A stretch of DNA of 60,000 bases. Source: Nematostella vectensis. Its lineage: Eukaryota; Cnidaria; Anthozoa; Actiniaria; Edwardsiidae. The position numbers and the translations under genes were made by a program. Shown in pieces: positions 1 to 12,100 of this stretch. The stretch covers positions 10,556,540-10,616,539 of the forward strand of contig NC_064042.1 of assembly GCF_932526225.1 (NCBI RefSeq). Direction: 5' to 3'. A model generated the notes under the pieces. The model made no database searches. It saw only the letters and a list, made by a program, of their open reading frames with translations, and had not been told where the DNA came from. Position 1 is the first letter of the stretch. Every line of letters starts with the position of its first letter.

Positions 1-322
1 TGCAAGAAAATGTGATGCACCTAAACTTTGAATAAAAAGGAATGTTTTCATTTTATGTGGTTTAGTGTTTATCATTTCCTCTGAAATTCTATATTGCAAT
101 CCTAGGAAAATCCTAGGAATTCTTAGGCTTTACAAGCAATTTTCTTCCTAGGAATTCCTAAGAAAATCTTAAGAATTTCCTAGGAAAATCTTAGGAAACT
201 CTTGTTTGTTTTGTCCCAATTCACCGTGAAATTTCACACCTCATTCCTAGGTTTTTCTTAGGAATTCCTTGGAATAAAATCCTAGGATATTCCTAGGTTA
301 TCCTAGGATTTTCCTAGGCCAC
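1..322. repeat. CCTAGG-rich repeat arm (copy A)
   Basis: Many degenerate copies of the palindrome CCTAGG and its variants (CTTAGG, CCTAAG) separated by A/T runs, ending at CCACCTCGCAC. The same arm recurs at 41910-42075. An inverted counterpart starting GTGCGAGATGG lies at 40238-40475, so these look like the two ends of a foldback or terminal-inverted element with subterminal repeats. Confidence 0.6.
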
Positions 323-330
323 CTCGCACG

Positions 331-530
331 GGTGCAATCGGCTTGTCATCATTATTTTGCAATCGGCTTGTTATCTATGCCTAAAAAACACACGGCTGCA
401 ATCTGTGAAGCTTAACCCTTTAGGATTTGAAAGAATTTTACAAATCGCGCTTAAACTGAATGCAAAGCAGCGCGGTAAAAAATGATTAAATTTCATAACG
501 AAATTAAAATCAATTACGAGTGTGCCACAT
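331..530 (+). repeat. Shared ~170-bp upstream module (copy A)
   Basis: Runs from the GCAATCGGCTTG motif through AAGCTTAACCC to the GCAGCGCGGTAAAAAA stretch. A direct copy is at about 42094-42250 and a diverged inverted copy at 38995-39165. In all three places it precedes a gene in the same sense: gene X on + twice and the DUF3987-type gene on - once. It may be a transposon end or a promoter-bearing repeat. No coding potential was recognised. Confidence 0.65.
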
Positions 531-1420
531 AATAATCTAGAAAACGTTGGGTCGTAGCGCCTCTTTCTGCGAACCCCTAGAAAATACCATTTCTAATTGA
601 AAGGCCTATTTTCTCTCAGATTACGATTGAGTCCTGAAATCGAAATCACCTAAAACTGTATGTTTCTTTTTTGTGCGTAGTTATAATTACAAACCGCTTT
701 ACCGTTCGATAATGGGGCTCCGGTTTCAGGAGTATAAAATTTGCCAAAACTACAGTCTATTTAAGCATCATTATAACGCTGTGTTCCTACAGTAATAAGG
801 CTATGTTTTGCAAATGTAGTAGAGCAACTTATTAAAGTATTTAAAATTTAACAGGGAAATTTCGCTCTGTGCGGCTCGATCGGGTTCACACTAGGCCTTC
901 CATATAAAAATTGGCGGGAACAAAATGTTAGGATTGTTTACGTTAAAATACGAGAGTTTTACAAACTTTGACAAGCAAGATGTAAAAATATATATCTTAC
1001 CTCGCGAATAGCGAAATCCGGTGGTTATTATGAGGGACAATGTCGCTAAAAATTCGTTTTGTTCACTGCAACTACACAAGCTTGTGTACTTGATTTGAAT
1101 AACGGCGGGAAAGACATAAGGCAGATTCATTACCAGGCTCTTGCCGTCCAGGACTAAACAAGGACTATCACATTAACTATTACTATAAAATCAGGGTCTT
1201 TAACAACAAAAAGCTTTGAACCTTCTCGGACTGAGAAACATTTAGATGGATAAAATTTGGTTAATCTTTGCATACACTGCCCCGAACTGTCGATGCGACT
1301 GTAACAGTGTCACAAACGAGTGTTAGCCTTGTCCCCTTTCTATTGGCTGAGGGGCTTATTCGTTAATGACGTCACTTCTGACACGAAGCCTGGCAAAACA
1401 CTCGAAAGCGGCAAACCGAC
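531..1420. other. Non-coding stretch between repeats
   Basis: No gene recognised. The short open frame on - at 891-1130 is also kept in copy B (42611-42850), but it matches no family I know and has no coding signature beyond being part of the duplication. Confidence 0.4.
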
Positions 1421-1568
1421 TAGCCTGCGTGCATCCGGTTTCAAAAAGAATTTTGAAACCGGTTCACTGCTAGCAGAGGCCTCTTTCCTTTGTATTTTTC
1501 AAGGCCAGCGAAATACAAAGAAAAGAGGCCTCTGCTAGCAGGGAATGAAACCGGATACACGCAGGCTA
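1421..1568. mobile_element. Foldback MITE, 148 bp (copy A)
   Basis: Near-perfect inverted repeat. The left end TAGCCTGCGTGCATCCGG returns as its complement at the right end (CCGGATACACGCAGGCTA), and an inner stem pairs CTGCTAGCAGAGGCCTCTTT with AAAGAGGCCTCTGCTAGCAG. It is flanked by TA on both sides, which fits a Tc1/mariner-type TA target site. The same element is at 43141-43288, so it predates the duplication. Confidence 0.8.
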
Positions 1569-3622
1569 AAAATTGACTTGTCTATGGGCTTATATATTGG
1601 AGCAAAGTTGAGTCGTCTCCAGGGAGAGGAAGGGGGGGGGGGGGGGGGGGGTTTGTTCAGGGTAAAAGTGATAGGGAAGAACACTTTCTTGTCCTTTCTT
1701 GCCCAATTTACTAAGTACTTAGAAATACTCTTTCCCAAAAACTAAATAGGCATTTCCCAAACTTTACAGATTTAATAGCTCAAAAAAAAAACCCACAGCA
1801 TTGTAGCAAAATACATTTATGACTGCTTTTTAATTAGACAATCTTACTTATAATATTAGAGAATAATGGCCTTTGTACATCTTTGTTAACGGCGCTCTAA
1901 TAAATCTATCTGTCTGATGCCCGTCGGGAAATTCGAAAAATACCCCTAAAATACCTGCACGACCCAAAATTGTCCTAAAAAGTACCCTATTTCTAAGAGA
2001 AAAGCCAATTTTTTCTCGAATACCCCCTAAAAAATACCTAAGGTCCGATTTTTACCCCTAAAAAATACGACGAGAATCCCTATCAGGTCGACATGGGAAG
2101 AAACCCTCCCGGGCGTCTATGGCTTATAAGGGAAACTATTATCCGAGCGTTTCAGCATGAGATCAGTCGAGTACGACACGAATTCACACGTCTCACTACT
2201 ACTTTCCCGCCATCTACACTCACCATGACAATCACTTTATTACAAAGTGGGGCGCATGCACCCTTTTCTGACCTTTGACCTCACTCGTGTCACGTGACAA
2301 AAAACACCTAAACCTACCCGTTGTTGACCTTTGAATCTCTTGTCTCGTCCATACTTCTGCCCCTTTTGTTACTAGCTGCTACTGGTATTCCCGTTTTCGC
2401 GCTCTCCTTTATACACAATTCCGGGGTTGGTGAACCCCTACCCCATACTCTCTTCTCTTCCCCTCCCGCCCTTTTTTCCCGCCATCTCAACTCACTAAAT
2501 CGCAAAGCAAATCGTTTGGCAGCTAGGTAGATTAAGGCAAGGGCTTTACCGTACAATGCAGCAGAAAATCGAAAATAATCAATAAAATATTCATGGTTGC
2601 ATGTATTGTCTTCAAAATTGTAGCGATTATTTGATTCTTAATCCTTAATCTGGAGATTCGAAAAAAAGTTTTCTATGAAAGATGATACCTTGAAATACTA
2701 CACTATAAAAACAGATATGGAGGGCCCATCGAATTTCGAGAAAGTCCAGTAAGAAGATGCATAAAATAAGCATTCCAATATTTATATATGATAACTAAGG
2801 GATCATATGAGCTAGAATCTGCTAGATCGCTACGGACAAGAGTTTAGGTCGCATTAAATAAAATTACTACAAAAAATACGTCTTCGAATTCAATTATCTG
2901 ACCGGCCTTTAAGACTTGTTTTACAACAGGTCGTACTCATCCACCTATATTCTACAAGATATACACGAATTCTTGAAGTTGAGACTGCTTTTATTCTAAT
3001 AAGTCTTGATTTTGAACTGGACTACGTGCATTTCCAAGTCCAACTATCCGTGCTGAAAACGTCCGCAGCCATTTTGTTCATACGCCGCCAAAGGAACTGG
3101 GCACTACAGATGAGTGTTTCTATAGGAAGGATCAGCGAATGGGAACTGAGGAACTCATTTACAAGGCTAGGGTACCAAGTAAAACATGGCGGACGAAGGA
3201 AAGGGAAATATCACAGAAGCCGGCGATGTAGGCTGTTTCCCATCGAGAATAAGTGTGTATTTTATGCCAATTAGCTGAAACATTAATCATTTGTTATTAT
3301 ATGTATTGTTTGTTTCCAATTTGATTAAATTCAATTTAATATAGGGTACGAATTTTTATCTACCTGTGTGTTATTTTGATGAATGACGCAGCGTAATTAT
3401 GCTTGTCTTAGAAGCAAATAAGTTTCTCCTAAGCTTTAGAATTGGGCAACGTCTAATATTTAACCCAATATGCGTAATTCAACTCCTATAATATCCGAAA
3501 CGTGACAGATTTTATCAGCCGCAATAAAAACAAGCTCAAATTTAGGCGGGATTTTCGAAACGATTTATTGAGTTTACGGTCAAATCAAGTATTTCTCCTC
3601 AAATATACTATACTGTGTAGTA
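1569..3622. other. Gene-free stretch with CCCTAAAAAATAC repeats
   Basis: Begins with a poly-G run near 1632 that is far shorter in copy B. At 1925-2075 there are degenerate repeats of CCCTAAAAAATAC, and the same motif recurs at 38840-38935 next to the inverted upstream module. From 1786 rightwards the stretch is absent from copy B. No gene was recognised at 2080-3622. Confidence 0.5.
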
Positions 3623-4615
3623 ATGGCGGGGACTTTTGGTTGTGGATTTGCACGAGTTGCGGTAAAACAGAGCTACCAGAAAGAAAAGGGGAAGCTCGAG
3701 AAAAAAATAGAGCAGCGTTGGCTAAGTTATCTGCACAAATTTGGCGGGGAGTTCCAACGTGTATTCCATGTCGACTTCACCACGTTCAGAAAGAGATCGC
3801 AGGCGCTAAATAACTCCATACGAAGAATAACACCATCTGCACGGGCAAGGTACATTGAGCACTTTTCTTCGTTTAAATGGCAATCCCTGACAGAGAAAGA
3901 AAAAAAGAAGCACACTCTCCGTGATTGCAATGGATGCCCGACACACCATTACCCAATGCATTCCCTGCTGGCTTCCATTCCAAATAATGTAAAAAACCAA
4001 TTATAAACACTAAACCAGCCTTGGCTTTAATCAAGGAAGCGAAAAAGCAAGGAAAGGGAAAGAACAATCCGAGAGCAAGCGCCAAAGCTGCAAAATCGAT
4101 CGCTAAGAATATATGTGCTAGCATCTCCGGTCCTTTTGAAAAACTGACTGGAATGACCTTTGCCGAGGCTCAAACCAAAGTCCCAAGTCTAGGCCTGCAA
4201 CTAAAAAAATCTCGAAATCAGCTCAAACAAGAAAGGCGGCAGAGGGCGCTTACGGAAAAGATACACATGCAAACACTGATGGCAAAGCAAGATTGCGATG
4301 TTCTCCTGGCCACGAGGCAGTCGTATTCTCAACGGGAAAAACAACGACTTGCTCTCTACTTCGAGACAAAAAGCGAGGCGGCGTCTCGTGTACTAAAGAG
4401 GAGGCACCTCGAAAACAACGGGAAATGTAAAAAAAAAGCGACATTCACCACCACCATGTGAAGTTGACTTTGACAAAGAAGGACTTCTTGGGGAAGTTAA
4501 TGACATGGCAGACAATACACAGGTTTGTTTATTTATTTTTTACCAAATACATGTAACGTCAAACATTTTTTCCCCTTCTATCTCATCTATATTTTTCTTC
4601 ATCCTTTTCCCTCAT

Positions 4616-4656
<41 letters not shown>

Positions 4657-7600
4657 AATCATTACATTTATTTCACAGATCAACTTCTCTGACCTAGCAA
4701 GAAGGTACGGCATCTCCACTGAAACAAAACTGGGCAACATGGTTGTCAAGGAGTTCCTTGAGAGTGAAGGGGTAGACCTAAAGAGATTCCAGACCTACCA
4801 CCGAGCCAACGCACCCCGGATACGGAGAAAACTCCAGAGGATGTATGGTGGGGAGGTGACTGTCCCGGTTCCAAGGACAAATGAGAAGATAAAAGAAACA
4901 TTGCAGGTAAAACAACTCCTAACATAGTATCTTAATCCACTTTATTCATTTGCTAATGAGTAAAAAATATAGATAAAAAATAAGGCCCTTTCTTATTTTC
5001 TAAACATAATATTTTTGTTTCTATAGGCTAAAATAGAAAGCGGGGAGTATGTTCTCGGGGAACTGGTAGTTCCAAGAACATACAAAAAGCTTCTGCTGCA
5101 GCCAGATCCAGCATTTTTTTATACAAGCGATGAAATGAAAGAATATGGCCATGGTGATGTTGATGTTATCAGTCTAGTGGAGAAGCCTCATGTTAACATC
5201 ATTGGGCGATGTGGCTCTTCTGAAGCAGAGAAGCTGTGTTACATAGAAACAAGAGTAGAATGCTTGATGGACATGGGACACAAATGTTCCACTTCAACAG
5301 GTAGAGAGGTAAATGACATCATGCGCTTTTTCCATGGTGATGGCCCCGAACAGCAGTTTGAGAGTGGAGAGCAGAAAGGTGGTAATGCTGGCTGCAGTGC
5401 TTGCAGTGGTGACACAAGAATGTATTCTAATTTAACATATTGTTTCCGGCGTCCAGAGCTCTCACTTGCAGATCGCAAGGCGAAAGTGCTTGCAAGGCCC
5501 TGCAGGAAAAAATTAAAGAAATGCTGGAGTTAAGCCCTTCCATAATTTAAAGATAAAGGAGCTGGAGGTGGAATGCAGGGCCAGGGGCATAGCAGACTTC
5601 GGCTGCAGGAAGAGCCTTCAGGACAATCTAAGTCAAGAGCTTGGGGGAATTCAACGTGTACCGGCCTTAATGTTTCCTCACCAAGAGAAAGAGCTAGAAG
5701 AAATCAACATAGGTATGGAAAATAACTTTAACATTTCACATAGGATGGAGCTAGAAAAATGATAAAAAGGGGGGTTTGATGTGGAATGGGGGAATTTGTA
5801 TTGAGTAGCAAGCAAATCAGATCACAATATTTACAATGCTATGCAAATTGACTTTTACATTAACACATAAAGTGGACACCAATGTTCACATCATTATAGC
5901 AAATATTGAATAAGATTGAAATTATTTATCTTACACTTTACCTTTGTTTCAGGATTCTACGAAGTTCTTCCAACTGAACCACTACATGATGTCAAGGAAC
6001 ACATCTCAAACATAGTTGAAGAACTGCCACTGCACCTAGAAAAACAAGAAAAACAAGAATTTGAAAGGGTAAAAGCTACTGTCACTGGCACTAAAGACAA
6101 GCTAAGAGGCACAGACATGAGGCATCTATGCGCTGTTCTTGGAAAGCAAATGAGAGGTAAGTTACACATTGTACTTAAAGGAAACACAATCAAGATCAAG
6201 TTAAAATAATTGCATGTTAGCTAAATTATGACAGCAAACCTGCAAATTTTTTATTAAACATTAATTATTAGAGAGTTGACAATAACAGAAAAAGTAGCGG
6301 ATAAAGTAAATTTACTCAAAATGGTTTTGTTTTATTTGACAGGTGTCATGTCTGAGAAACCACAAACAGTCTTTGATACTCTAACAGAAGTGTCAAGACT
6401 ATTGTATAGCCACCCAAGCAAAAGATGTCCAAGAGATATTTTGCGTCTCCACAACCAGAGCTTCCTTCATGCCATGACTTTGAAAGAGGTTATCAAGGAA
6501 ACAAAGTCCTTGACCGATCGAAAGCTGTATGGGCGCTACTTCCACTCTCTTGTTGTCCATTCCCCAATCCAGTCGAGACTGGTCAGTGGTCGATCTGTAA
6601 ATACTGAACAGCAGGAGCGTCACTTTAACACCTTCTCTGCAATAGCAAAAAATACCTCGAGCAGACGTCCTGGTGAAATAATCACACCCGGCCTAGTTCG
6701 TATGCAGGCTGAACTAAAGCTAGCTGACCAACACAGAAACACCTTGAGTGAACAAGAATCCAAAATCAACAGTATTGCCAAGTCATCATCTGCACTATCC
6801 AACTCAATCATTCCAAACAGATATATTCTTCGACACCCTAATGATTATCAGGCTCACCTGGAGCGCATCTCAGATTTTCTTTTGTGTGGAGAGGGTGTAT
6901 GGTGGAGGCAAGTTGCTAGTGGTGTGGAGTTTTTTGATGGCCCCCAAGAGTTAGGTTCAAGGACAGCTGGTCCACCACTTCATCACTTTAGATCACAGAC
7001 AATAAAATCAGAAAGAAGTTATCTACAAGAGTGCTGGGACAAGTGGTTGACCAATGATATTCCAATTCCACACTACAAAGTCAAGATATATGATGATGAT
7101 GGTGATTTAAAAGTGAGCAAGCTCACTGGGTTTTTTAATAATGATGATAAAGAGGAAGAGGAGGAAGACAGAGCAGAGGAGTGTGAAGAAACTGAAGCTC
7201 ACATAATAAGCATGCAAGAGGAAGTGAATGATGATGAAACTGAAGAGGAGGCAGACATGAAGGGATATGATGAAGACATTGTAGACCTTCAGCCCCAGGA
7301 TGAAGAAGAAGTAATTGAAGAGAAATTAGATGACCTGCAGACACAGTGCCACATAAACACCGGCTCACATGAGGCAATTCATCAGCCCCCACCTGAACAG
7401 CCTGTCCCTCACAACCAGTCTGTTAGTCAAGCTCAATCATCTTTTACTTCAAAATCAACTTTGGCTAATAATGTTCTCAAATGCATCCCAAGTGATTCTC
7501 ATGCTGTGAGAACTCTGGACAAGGCTAGGACACAATTGAGAGAGCATCCCTTTGATAAGGATATCCAAAGGAAATACGAAACCACACTGGCTAAAATCAA

Positions 7601-7787
7601 AACAACAGTGCTCTCAGCTCATTCCCAGCTCAAAGAAGAAGTAATGCGCTGGGAAAAAACGTTCTTCCTTCGAAAATGCACTGAACCCACATCAGATGAC
7701 ATTTCTGAAGACCCCAAAATAAGTAAAGTCAAGCAAAAATTATTTCTTTGTCGCAAACTACTAAAGCACTGGAAAATCACTGCTTAA
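3623..7787 (+). pseudogene. Gene X, copy A: multi-exon cnidarian multicopy-family gene with frameshifts
   Basis: Five exons with GT-AG borders: 3623-4522, 4679-4906, 5027-5712, 5953-6156 and 6343-7787, about 1150 codons. Start chosen at the ATG of MAGTFGCGF. The exon 1 product is basic and lysine/glutamine-rich. Exon 3 carries a Cys/His-rich block (FHGDGPEQQFESGEQKGG then several Cys), and exons 4-5 carry HDVKEH and then NTEQQERHF, followed by an acidic tail. I recall similar multicopy 'uncharacterised' proteins in anemones and corals. The HDVKEH and ExxERxF motifs resemble spaced catalytic motifs of RNase-H-fold transposases, but that is inference. The frame breaks at A-runs 3991-3996 (one base short) and 4429-4437 (one base extra), near 5491-5500 and near 5533-5541. 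The last two breaks are shared with or matched in copy B. It is probably a decaying transposon gene; homopolymer sequencing error could explain the A-run breaks. Confidence 0.65.
6343..7787 (+). CDS. Gene X last exon, intact (copy A)
   Basis: The longest intact part of gene X: 481 codons from the acceptor at 6341-6342 (phase 1, joined to the G ending the exon at 6156) to the TAA at 7785-7787. It begins VMSEKPQTVFDTLTEV, carries a YGRYFHSLVVHSP and ExxERxF block in its first third, then a strongly acidic Glu/Asp stretch from about codon 255 to 330, and ends in a basic, predicted helical tail (LCRKLLKHWKITA). Open sequence upstream of 6343 to an ATG at 6276 is intron. Copy B encodes the same exon (44808-46252) with seven amino-acid differences, including K/E, E/V, Y/C, W/C and F/Y. 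Confidence 0.75.
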
Positions 7788-8634
7788 AATTGTGAGCTTA
7801 CATTTCTGTGACTTTTTGTAAATAATATATCTGTCTGACATAAATCAATGCTTTTATCGCGGCTATGTTTTTATAATTTCACGACAAACAGAACATGTCA
7901 CGATTAAAGCCTTTAATTTTATTTGAGCTTACTTAATAGTCCTCAGATAAGAATGTAATATAGATTATTTTATCACAAAATTATAGAGTTTAGATGAGCC
8001 TTCTATCGGGAAAATGCTACATTTTTAATAAAAATGACGGCTCGTCTCATAAATATAGATTTAGAATTCCCTCACAGCGATAAATTATGTTGTTTGCTCT
8101 ACATAACTAGTATTGTTATATTTGAGGAGCTTGATAAATGGTACGGATAAAAAGGGAACTTACCTCTTGAACTTTAATTCGGGTCTACACCAGTTCCCCG
8201 TCTTTCTTTCCCTAAAGAAGTAGCTTCCGCTTCACAAAAAAGCTTTCATGTACGAATTATGCGAACAACACGGTGACGGGCACACACAGTACCAATGTTC
8301 CGCTGACCATGTATAACGATGGCGCACATCTTAGGTATCGTATGACGCAAAGGTCAATCGCTGACAGGAAAGGCGATCAATTTACTTATCCCCCTCTACA
8401 GAGAGAGGTGCTTCCTCTACGGGATTTGATTGGTCATTAGAGTATGCCGATCTTCCGATCTTGAGATTGTGATTGGTCGGGTTTATAGGAGGTGGGCCTG
8501 GGAAAGAGTACCATGGTGCATATAAACCGTGAATCTCCAAAAGCAATCAGTTTGGCTCCCGCGAGGGAGCTGGAAGGGTCCCGACACAAGCAAAGAAGAC
8601 TAAAACAAAGAAAAACTACAGTGATTCTCATGCT

Positions 8635-8916
8635 GTGAGAACTCTGGACAAGGCTAGGACACAATTGAGAGAGCATCCCTTTGATAAGGATATCCAAAGG
8701 AAATACGAAACCACACTGGCTAAAATCAAAACAAAAGTGCTCTCAGCTCATTCCCAGCTCAAAGAAGAAGTAATGCGCTGGGAAAAAACGTTCTTCCTTC
8801 GAAAATGCACTGAACCCACATCAGATGACATTTCTGAAGACCCCAAAATAAGTAAAGTCAAGCAAAAATTATATCTTTGTCGCAAACTACTAAAGCACTG
8901 GAAAATCACTGCTTAA
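8635..8916 (+). pseudogene. Gene X C-terminal fragment (tandem unit 2, copy A)
   Basis: Repeats the last ~94 codons of gene X (from AVRTLDKARTQ to the same stop), with T to K and F to Y differences from unit 1. Upstream of it, from the ATG at 8515, lies the start of a different frame (MVHINRESPKAISL) that runs out of phase into it and stops at once, so no fusion protein is made. It is a by-product of the tandem duplication. Confidence 0.8.
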
Positions 8917-9172
8917 AATTGTGAGCTTACATTTCTGTGACTTTTTGTAAATAATATATCTGTCTGACATAAATCAATGCTTTTATCGCGGCTATGTTTT
9001 TATAATTTCACGACAAACAGAACATGTCACAATTAAAGCCTGTAATTTTATTTGAGCTTACTTAATAGTCCTCAGATAAGAATGTAATATAGATTATTTT
9101 ATCACAAAATTATAGAGTTTAGAGGAGCCTTCCAACGGGAAAATGCTACATTTTTAATAAAAATGACGGCTC

Positions 9173-12100
9173 TTTAACCTTTAAATACAATAATTGCCAC
9201 TAGCGAGCTAATCCGGCAATGAGGGGCAGCGTACCAACTACCCATGCACATACTACGGTTGATAATAAATAAATAATAAATAAAACAAAAGAGACAATAA
9301 ATGAATGAATAAATAAAGAAATAAACGTAACAATTCGATAAGATGATGAGATAACAATACGACATGTACATGGGTAGTATGGCAACTAAATCATTGTCGG
9401 GCCAGCTCGCCAGTGACTGCTATCTTAAATTCATCGACAGAGCTGAGGTCTAGCATTTGTTGGGGCAGAGAGTTCCAAACGGGGATAGTTCTTGAAAAGA
9501 AGGAGTATTTGAATTGGTTTATACTGGGAGGCGGGAGTGTAAGTTGGCATGTGTTCCTGACGCTTGACCTGGTTGCGTAGGAACCAGGTTTGCGAATTAC
9601 ATCACTCGGGAAATCGATTTTTACTAGCCCGTGGTGGATCTTATAAAACATGACAGAGTCGAATACTGTTCGCCTAAGTTCTAGCTGGTGCCATCCTAGG
9701 TGTGTCAGCATATTCGTGACGCTGCTATGCCTTCCGTAGTCGTTGCACACAAATCTGGCAGCGCGGCGTTGTACAGATTCAACTTTTTGAATGTCCTTCT
9801 TAGTGTGGGGGCTCCATGCTTCCGTCCCGTACTCCACCAGTGGCCGTACCAGCGCCTTGTAGGCTTGCTCTTTAACCGCAGCTGGGCAGGAAGATAAATT
9901 TCTTTGTAGGATACCCAATACTGCGTTAGCCTTCTTCTTGACTTCCTCCGTGTGCTTTGACCAATTGAGAGATGTAGAAATGTGGACTCCAAGGTATTTT
10001 TGAACGCTAACCCCCTCCAGTGTGGTTCCACACAAATGGTATGGGAACTGGGACTTGTCGCGTTTTAAAGTGATGGTCATGACGTAACATTTTTTGGGCG
10101 CAAACTTCATCTGCCACTGTTCTGCCCATCGTTCAAGGTGGTGAAGATCTTGCTGTAGGGCGTGGTGGTCATCAAGGCTCTTAATTGGGCGGTATAGGAC
10201 GCTGTCGTCGGCAAACAGTTTCACGTGTGATTTGATGCCAGATGGCAGGTCGTTTATGAAGAGCAGGAATAATATCGGTCCTAAGACCGTGCCCTGAGGC
10301 ACGCCTGATAGCACAGGGGACCAGGTAGAAGAGGCCCCGTTCACGACCACTCGCTGTCTTCTGTTGGTAAGAAAGTGCCTTAACCACAGTAAGAGTCTTC
10401 CTCTGATTCCATAGAACTCGGCCTTGATCAGTAGGCGTTCGTGAGGGACTGAATCGAACGCCTTGGCGAAATCAAGAAATACCACGTCAACTTGCCCATG
10501 GTCGTTCAGGACCGACGACCAATCATGAATAACAGATATTAGTTGGGTGGAGCAAGAGAGGCCTTTCAGGAAACCATGCTGTAGCTGAGTAATGATGTTG
10601 TTTGCGGACAGGTGACACATTATGTGTTTTGAGACAATGTGTTCCATCAGTTTGGAGACCAAGGATGTTAAAGATACTGGGCGATAGTTCTGTGGGTCAG
10701 ATCTTAGACCCTTCTTATAAATGGCTGATATGTTCGCGTCCTTCCACACAGTAGGGAGTGCGCCATCCTTCATCGACTGCTCGAACAGTAATGTAAGGAT
10801 AGGTGCGAGTTCTGTTGCAGCCTCCTTCAGGACTCTGGCTGGGACGGCATCTGGGCCACACGCCTTGTCTACACGGATGTTATCGAGTTGTACTCTAACG
10901 CCGTTAACAGAGAAGGAGATGTCTTTGATGTCTTGGTGAGGGGACGCGCCGAGAGTGGGAACATTAAGATTATCTTCCTGGGTGAATACACTGTCATACT
11001 GTGCCCTTAGCGCCTCAGCTTTACATTTGTCATTCGCGCAAACCCGTCCCTCCCAGAATAGAGTGGGTATCCCTAGTGACTCTGAGCGTAAGAGTTTCAG
11101 ATATGACCACGCCCTCTTCACTCCGTTCGGCCTAGGTTCATCAGATTCAAGGTCAATCCCCTTCATAATCTCGCTCACGTAGTTATTGTGTGATTCCTTG
11201 ATGCTGTTGCTTACAATGTTCCTTAGGCGTTTATAGTTCACATGGTCTTTTTCCTTCCCAGTCCATTTGGACTTTTTGAAGGCGCGGTCGCGTTTGCGCA
11301 TCAATTTTTTGATGGGCGCGCCTATCCAGGGGAGGTGTCGCTTTGTTTTCGAAGTCTTGGATGGAATAAACCTCTCCATAGCATCACTAATGCAAGTTGA
11401 GATAGCATTCCAATTTTCCTCCACGGATCTTTCCATGTGCGATGCAGCATAGTCCCTATGGAAGGATGCGATGTGTTCTTTTAACGCAGCCATGTCCGCT
11501 TTATGGTAAAGATAAATCTTACGTGGGGGCTTGGGGATGTATTTTGGAGCAAGGTCAACTTCAAATAAAACCGCGCTGTGATCACTTAGACCCGACGTAA
11601 CATGACATGCATTAACAAGGCCAGGTTTAGACGAGAATGCAAGGTCCAAGAAGCTATCATATCGAGTTGGAGACTTAACATGCTGTGATAATCCATATTT
11701 TTCCGCCAACGCAATAAGGGCGAGGTCCCAGCTGTGAACAGGTGGAGTGAGTACAGCCTCGCCGCTTGACCATTCAATACCCGAGCAGTTAAAGTCACCC
11801 CCTATGATTGCATTAGGGCACTGCTGGTATTTGGTGAACAGTTTGCATAAGTAGTCGTCTAACAGACCGAGTCCCTCCTGGTCGGTTGGGGGGTGATAGA
11901 AACTAGTTAGAAAAAGTTTCTTCCGCTTTGCGAGATGGATAGATGCTGTTATCATTTCGGCCCCATCGACGTCGAGACCCCGTTCTTCCACTGCAGTCAG
12001 ATCGTTGCGAACAGCTATAAAAACACCTCCACCGGAAGCCGTCCTATCTCTCCGATATACTTCATAATTTTCAGGAAAGATTGAATAAGTGGGAATAATA

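Noticed and set aside
891-1130. 79-codon frame on - conserved in copy B (42611-42850)
   Set aside because: Conservation is explained by the duplication. There is no family match, and one difference is simply a neutral-looking substitution.
4429-4437. Programmed frameshifting at the A-run in gene X
   Set aside because: The run resembles a slippery A-tract, but the gene has other breaks that are not slippery sites, so decay or sequencing error is simpler.
5957-6199. Open frame on - opposite gene X exon 4
   Set aside because: Shadow of the + strand exon, whose splice borders and phase are clear.
6276-6342. Extension of the gene X last exon to an upstream ATG
   Set aside because: A proper acceptor at 6341-6342 in the right phase shows that this stretch is intron; the open frame is accidental.
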